A stretch of DNA of 64,000 nucleotides, taken from NCBI RefSeq assembly GCF_036370855.1, contig NC_088117.1:7812001-7876000 (forward strand), in the 5' to 3' direction. The first letter of the stretch is position 1; the number at the start of each line of letters is the position of its first letter. The stretch comes from Dromaius novaehollandiae (lineage: Eukaryota; Chordata; Aves; Casuariiformes; Dromaiidae). Under the pieces are notes generated by a model, which searched no databases, was not told where the DNA came from, and saw only the letters and a program-made list of their open reading frames with translations. The translations under genes and the position numbers were made by a program. Of the stretch, positions 61,357 through 64,000 are shown one piece after another.

Positions 61357-63847
61357 CTAGACAGGTTCACTATTCCTGTGAAAGTAGATTTTCTCCCATG
61401 CAGTGAGGTGGCACGAACAGAAGAATCTCCAAAGGTTGAGGATTACCCCTTGGTCAAAGGGATTCTCCAAGTCAGACTGTTTCAGGTAGGAGATGCGATG
61501 ATGTGACATGAATTCCCAGCTGGTGGTGTTGCATGAGACCAGATAGAGGTGTGAAATAAGCAGCAACAGGACAAAAATGGTGAATATGACTATCAGGAGG
61601 AAGGACACAATGAGGAAAATGTTGTGCTGCAGCCAGTCCCAGGACTGTTCAAAGTAGAGGCCCGACCTTTCAATTCAAAGAGAAACGTGCTTGAGGTTAA
61701 AGATGTAAAACTAAGTTACATAGGCCAAACAAACTTGATGGCACATTTAAGTTTGATTCACAAACAGTAAACTTCTGATACACTACAAAGACGTTAATAT
61801 GCTATAAACTCTTAAGAGACTGCAGCAGCGGTGACTTAATCTAAAAAGTTTAAGATGCTGGTTCTCCTAACTGAGATACAGTAATAATCTTTAGTTAATT
61901 CTGGTCCTGAACAGGTGTACAGCTGAAACCCACTTGGAGTTTCCAATACTTCAGTTTGTGAATGAAGACTGTATTACAGTAAGTGAAGCAAAATTCATTA
62001 GGCTAATAGTTCTGTTAAGCTTAAAGCAAAGTAAGCAGCACAACCCAAATTATCAGATTCTGATTAACTAATTATGGATCAGCTGCCTCTTTAAGGAGAA
62101 GGGGCTCTGTCTACATTATTCCTCAGCAGATTAGGGGTCTCAGAAGAGCTGATTGTCAGTATGCAAAAGAAGGTGAAGATGGAAGGCTAATCCAATCACA
62201 GCTCTCTTCTGCACAAAACCTTCAGTAGGGCTGTAGGAGCATCAAAAGGAGTAGTAAAACTGCTGCCTCTGCGACTTACCAAGCAATATACCAAGCCCAC
62301 AGCAGAACTACAAGCTGCACGCTCAAGTAAACTATGAAGAGAGGGTGATTCTTCTCTCCTACACAGTTCTCAATCCAGGGACAGTGATGGTCATAACGCC
62401 GAACGCAGTGTTGGCACAGCTGGCAGTGCCTGGCTCGCATTGGTTGCTGCAGAAGAAACAAAACACTGCCAATAGTCCATTCATGTTCAGTTTCCTCTTT
62501 CGCAGAAAAGAGCATCATCCAAAATTGTCCTCCTCCACAGCAAGGCGATCCCAAAAGCACTCCCTCTTGAGATTAAGGTACAACATAAACATTAATAAGA
62601 CAAGTAAAGAGAATCATGATCTCCTGCTACAGATCCAAAAGGGGTAAGATTCAAATTAAATGACACTCCTGCACCTATACGTGTTCTTTATTATCTACCT
62701 ATAGGGGAAACCCAGTGTGCAAAGTAGGGAGATACAGCCAATCATCAGTTCATTCAAATAGGCTGTAGCTATTCAGGAAGGCATGAGCAGAGAGTTGAAG
62801 TGAAAAACTAGGACCACTGCTATTGAATGTGTATGCAGGGATAGGATGTCTTTAGGGGACTGCATAGAGGAGGGAAGCCTCTCTGCTTCTGTATGAGCAC
62901 AAGGCACTTGGGCAGGAAAGCAGCTCAAGTACCAGGGCAGAGAAGATGAAAGATATGGCTGAGGAAAGTCATGTGGATGTGCCTCCTAGGATTTGTTCCC
63001 TGAAGCCAGCTTATCCTCTTGCAACAAGCTGATTTCTTTTGGCAGGTATTCTTCAGGAATTCATGGAAGCTGGGATAATACTGGATTTTATTAAACTGAT
63101 AAGGAGCACTTTGAAAATAGGCATTTCTAGGCTTTAGGCAATCTCTTTGAAGAACTAATTTAATTGCTCTGATTTTTTTTCTTCATGCTATGTTTTACAA
63201 CTCAGGTCAATGTTTTTTTGTTTCTAGGCTTCCAAACAAGCTTACAGCTGCTACCGGTTGTTATATGTTGTGCTCAGCTGCCTTTGTGACTCCCTATCAA
63301 AATAATTTTAAGATAAGCTTTTTTGACAATACAGGAAGGTCTGACTGGCATGGCGATAAGAATGTAAAATATAACTTTCCCATGGTGGAGTAGAGCAAAA
63401 GCAGATCCTTGTTTCTTTAAGCCAGCAGGAACTTTTTTCAACCTTGGAACATTAGCGTACATGCCAATTTCCATCATTACATCCTTAGTTACACAATCCA
63501 TCCGGATCACTTTTCAGTTCAGGATTGTACATGAAATCAATTTACTAACTGTATTTGCTTTTGCTGTGAGTTTTTCAGCAAGAATGTGATGCTGTGACAG
63601 AATTAATCAGATCTGCCATGCCTCCAAACCACAGAACAGTGAGGAGCAGTGGCTGAGCAAGAAAACACAGGCAACACCAGTTGTACAAAGGTGTTGTCAA
63701 AGGAAAACAGACTTTTAAATCAGCCATCCCCTTCCCTTCTACAGTGTTATGAATACCTACCTTCACCATGCAGTAGCCACAACGCCGCATCTTAATATTG
63801 CTTGGAACGGCGGGTGTCACCATGCTTTGTTCTTCGCTTTTTCCTGC
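61357..63847 (-). CDS. ZDHHC12: Palmitoyltransferase ZDHHC12, C-terminal three exons, partial
   Basis: Minus-strand exons in transcript order: 63847-63761, 62446-62280 and 61666-61357, with TAG at 61359-61357. Junctions are in phase; the Trp codon TG|G is split before SGLYFEQSW. The enzyme S-acylates proteins with palmitate on cytosolic cysteines at Golgi/ER membranes. The cysteine-rich domain runs from [10 protein letters not shown] through [20 protein letters not shown] to [12 protein letters not shown], with the catalytic DHHC intact. Two membrane segments follow: [20 protein letters not shown] and the stretch around [21 protein letters not shown] conserved [16 protein letters not shown] TTxE-like region comes next. 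In family members the first two membrane helices are N-terminal and must lie beyond 64000. The 63847 acceptor (GGTAG) keeps phase 0; another AG four bases further is out of frame. Confidence 0.93.
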
Positions 63848-64000
63848 CTACCAAAAAAGACAGAGGGAGCGACTAAGGATGTTTCATGTGCTGCTGTCTG
63901 AAGGAACGGCAGCTATTAGCCCATTTGACGTGACTGAGCTGTCTGGATCCTTTTACTTCATGAATATACAGTGCTTGTTATCTCTACCATGAGGAATAAT

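Overview
This is vertebrate nuclear DNA, most likely from a bird; a crocodilian or turtle is not excluded. The evidence is intron-rich genes with CpG-island promoters, low interspersed-repeat density, a few old amniote-type repeats, and proteins close to the mammalian orthologues. There are no prokaryotic genes, no CRISPR array and no operons. I assigned products by recognising conserved protein segments and by joining exons at splice sites so that reading phase is kept. No database search was run.

The gene order matches human 9q34.11: SPTAN1 (+, last three coding exons, 1-1460), DYNC2I2/WDR34 (-, complete, 10188-1827), SET (+, complete, 26267-32987), PKN3 (+, 22-exon model, 39247-57978) and ZDHHC12 (-, last three coding exons, 63847-61357; its start lies beyond the window).

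Layout: SPTAN1 and DYNC2I2 converge, with poly(A) signals about 35 bp apart. The DYNC2I2 promoter is a CpG island (about 9.7-10.9 kb) with an RFX-type X-box and a palindromic CRE. Then come about 14 kb of AT-rich intergenic DNA with scattered relic repeats. SET starts in a large CpG island (25.3-27.2 kb) with an NRF-1-like motif cluster and ends near 33.86 kb. The SET-PKN3 gap holds an unexplained GC-rich block (36.65-37.56 kb) that runs into a 10/30-bp minisatellite (37.62-38.03 kb). PKN3 starts in a third CpG island (about 38.9-39.5 kb). PKN3 and ZDHHC12 converge across about 2.7 kb.

The genes do not form one pathway. They are a syntenic block: spectrin cytoskeleton, ciliary dynein-2 intermediate chain, histone chaperone/PP2A inhibitor, Rho-effector kinase and palmitoyltransferase. 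The most notable local observations are two consecutive GC-AG introns in DYNC2I2; a decayed duplicate of the 5' part of the first C2-domain exon of PKN3, sitting in an upstream intron; a near-canonical X-box 62 bp upstream of the DYNC2I2 start; overlapping opposite-strand ATGs at that promoter; and the SET-PKN3 minisatellite. I found no convincing new multi-gene system.
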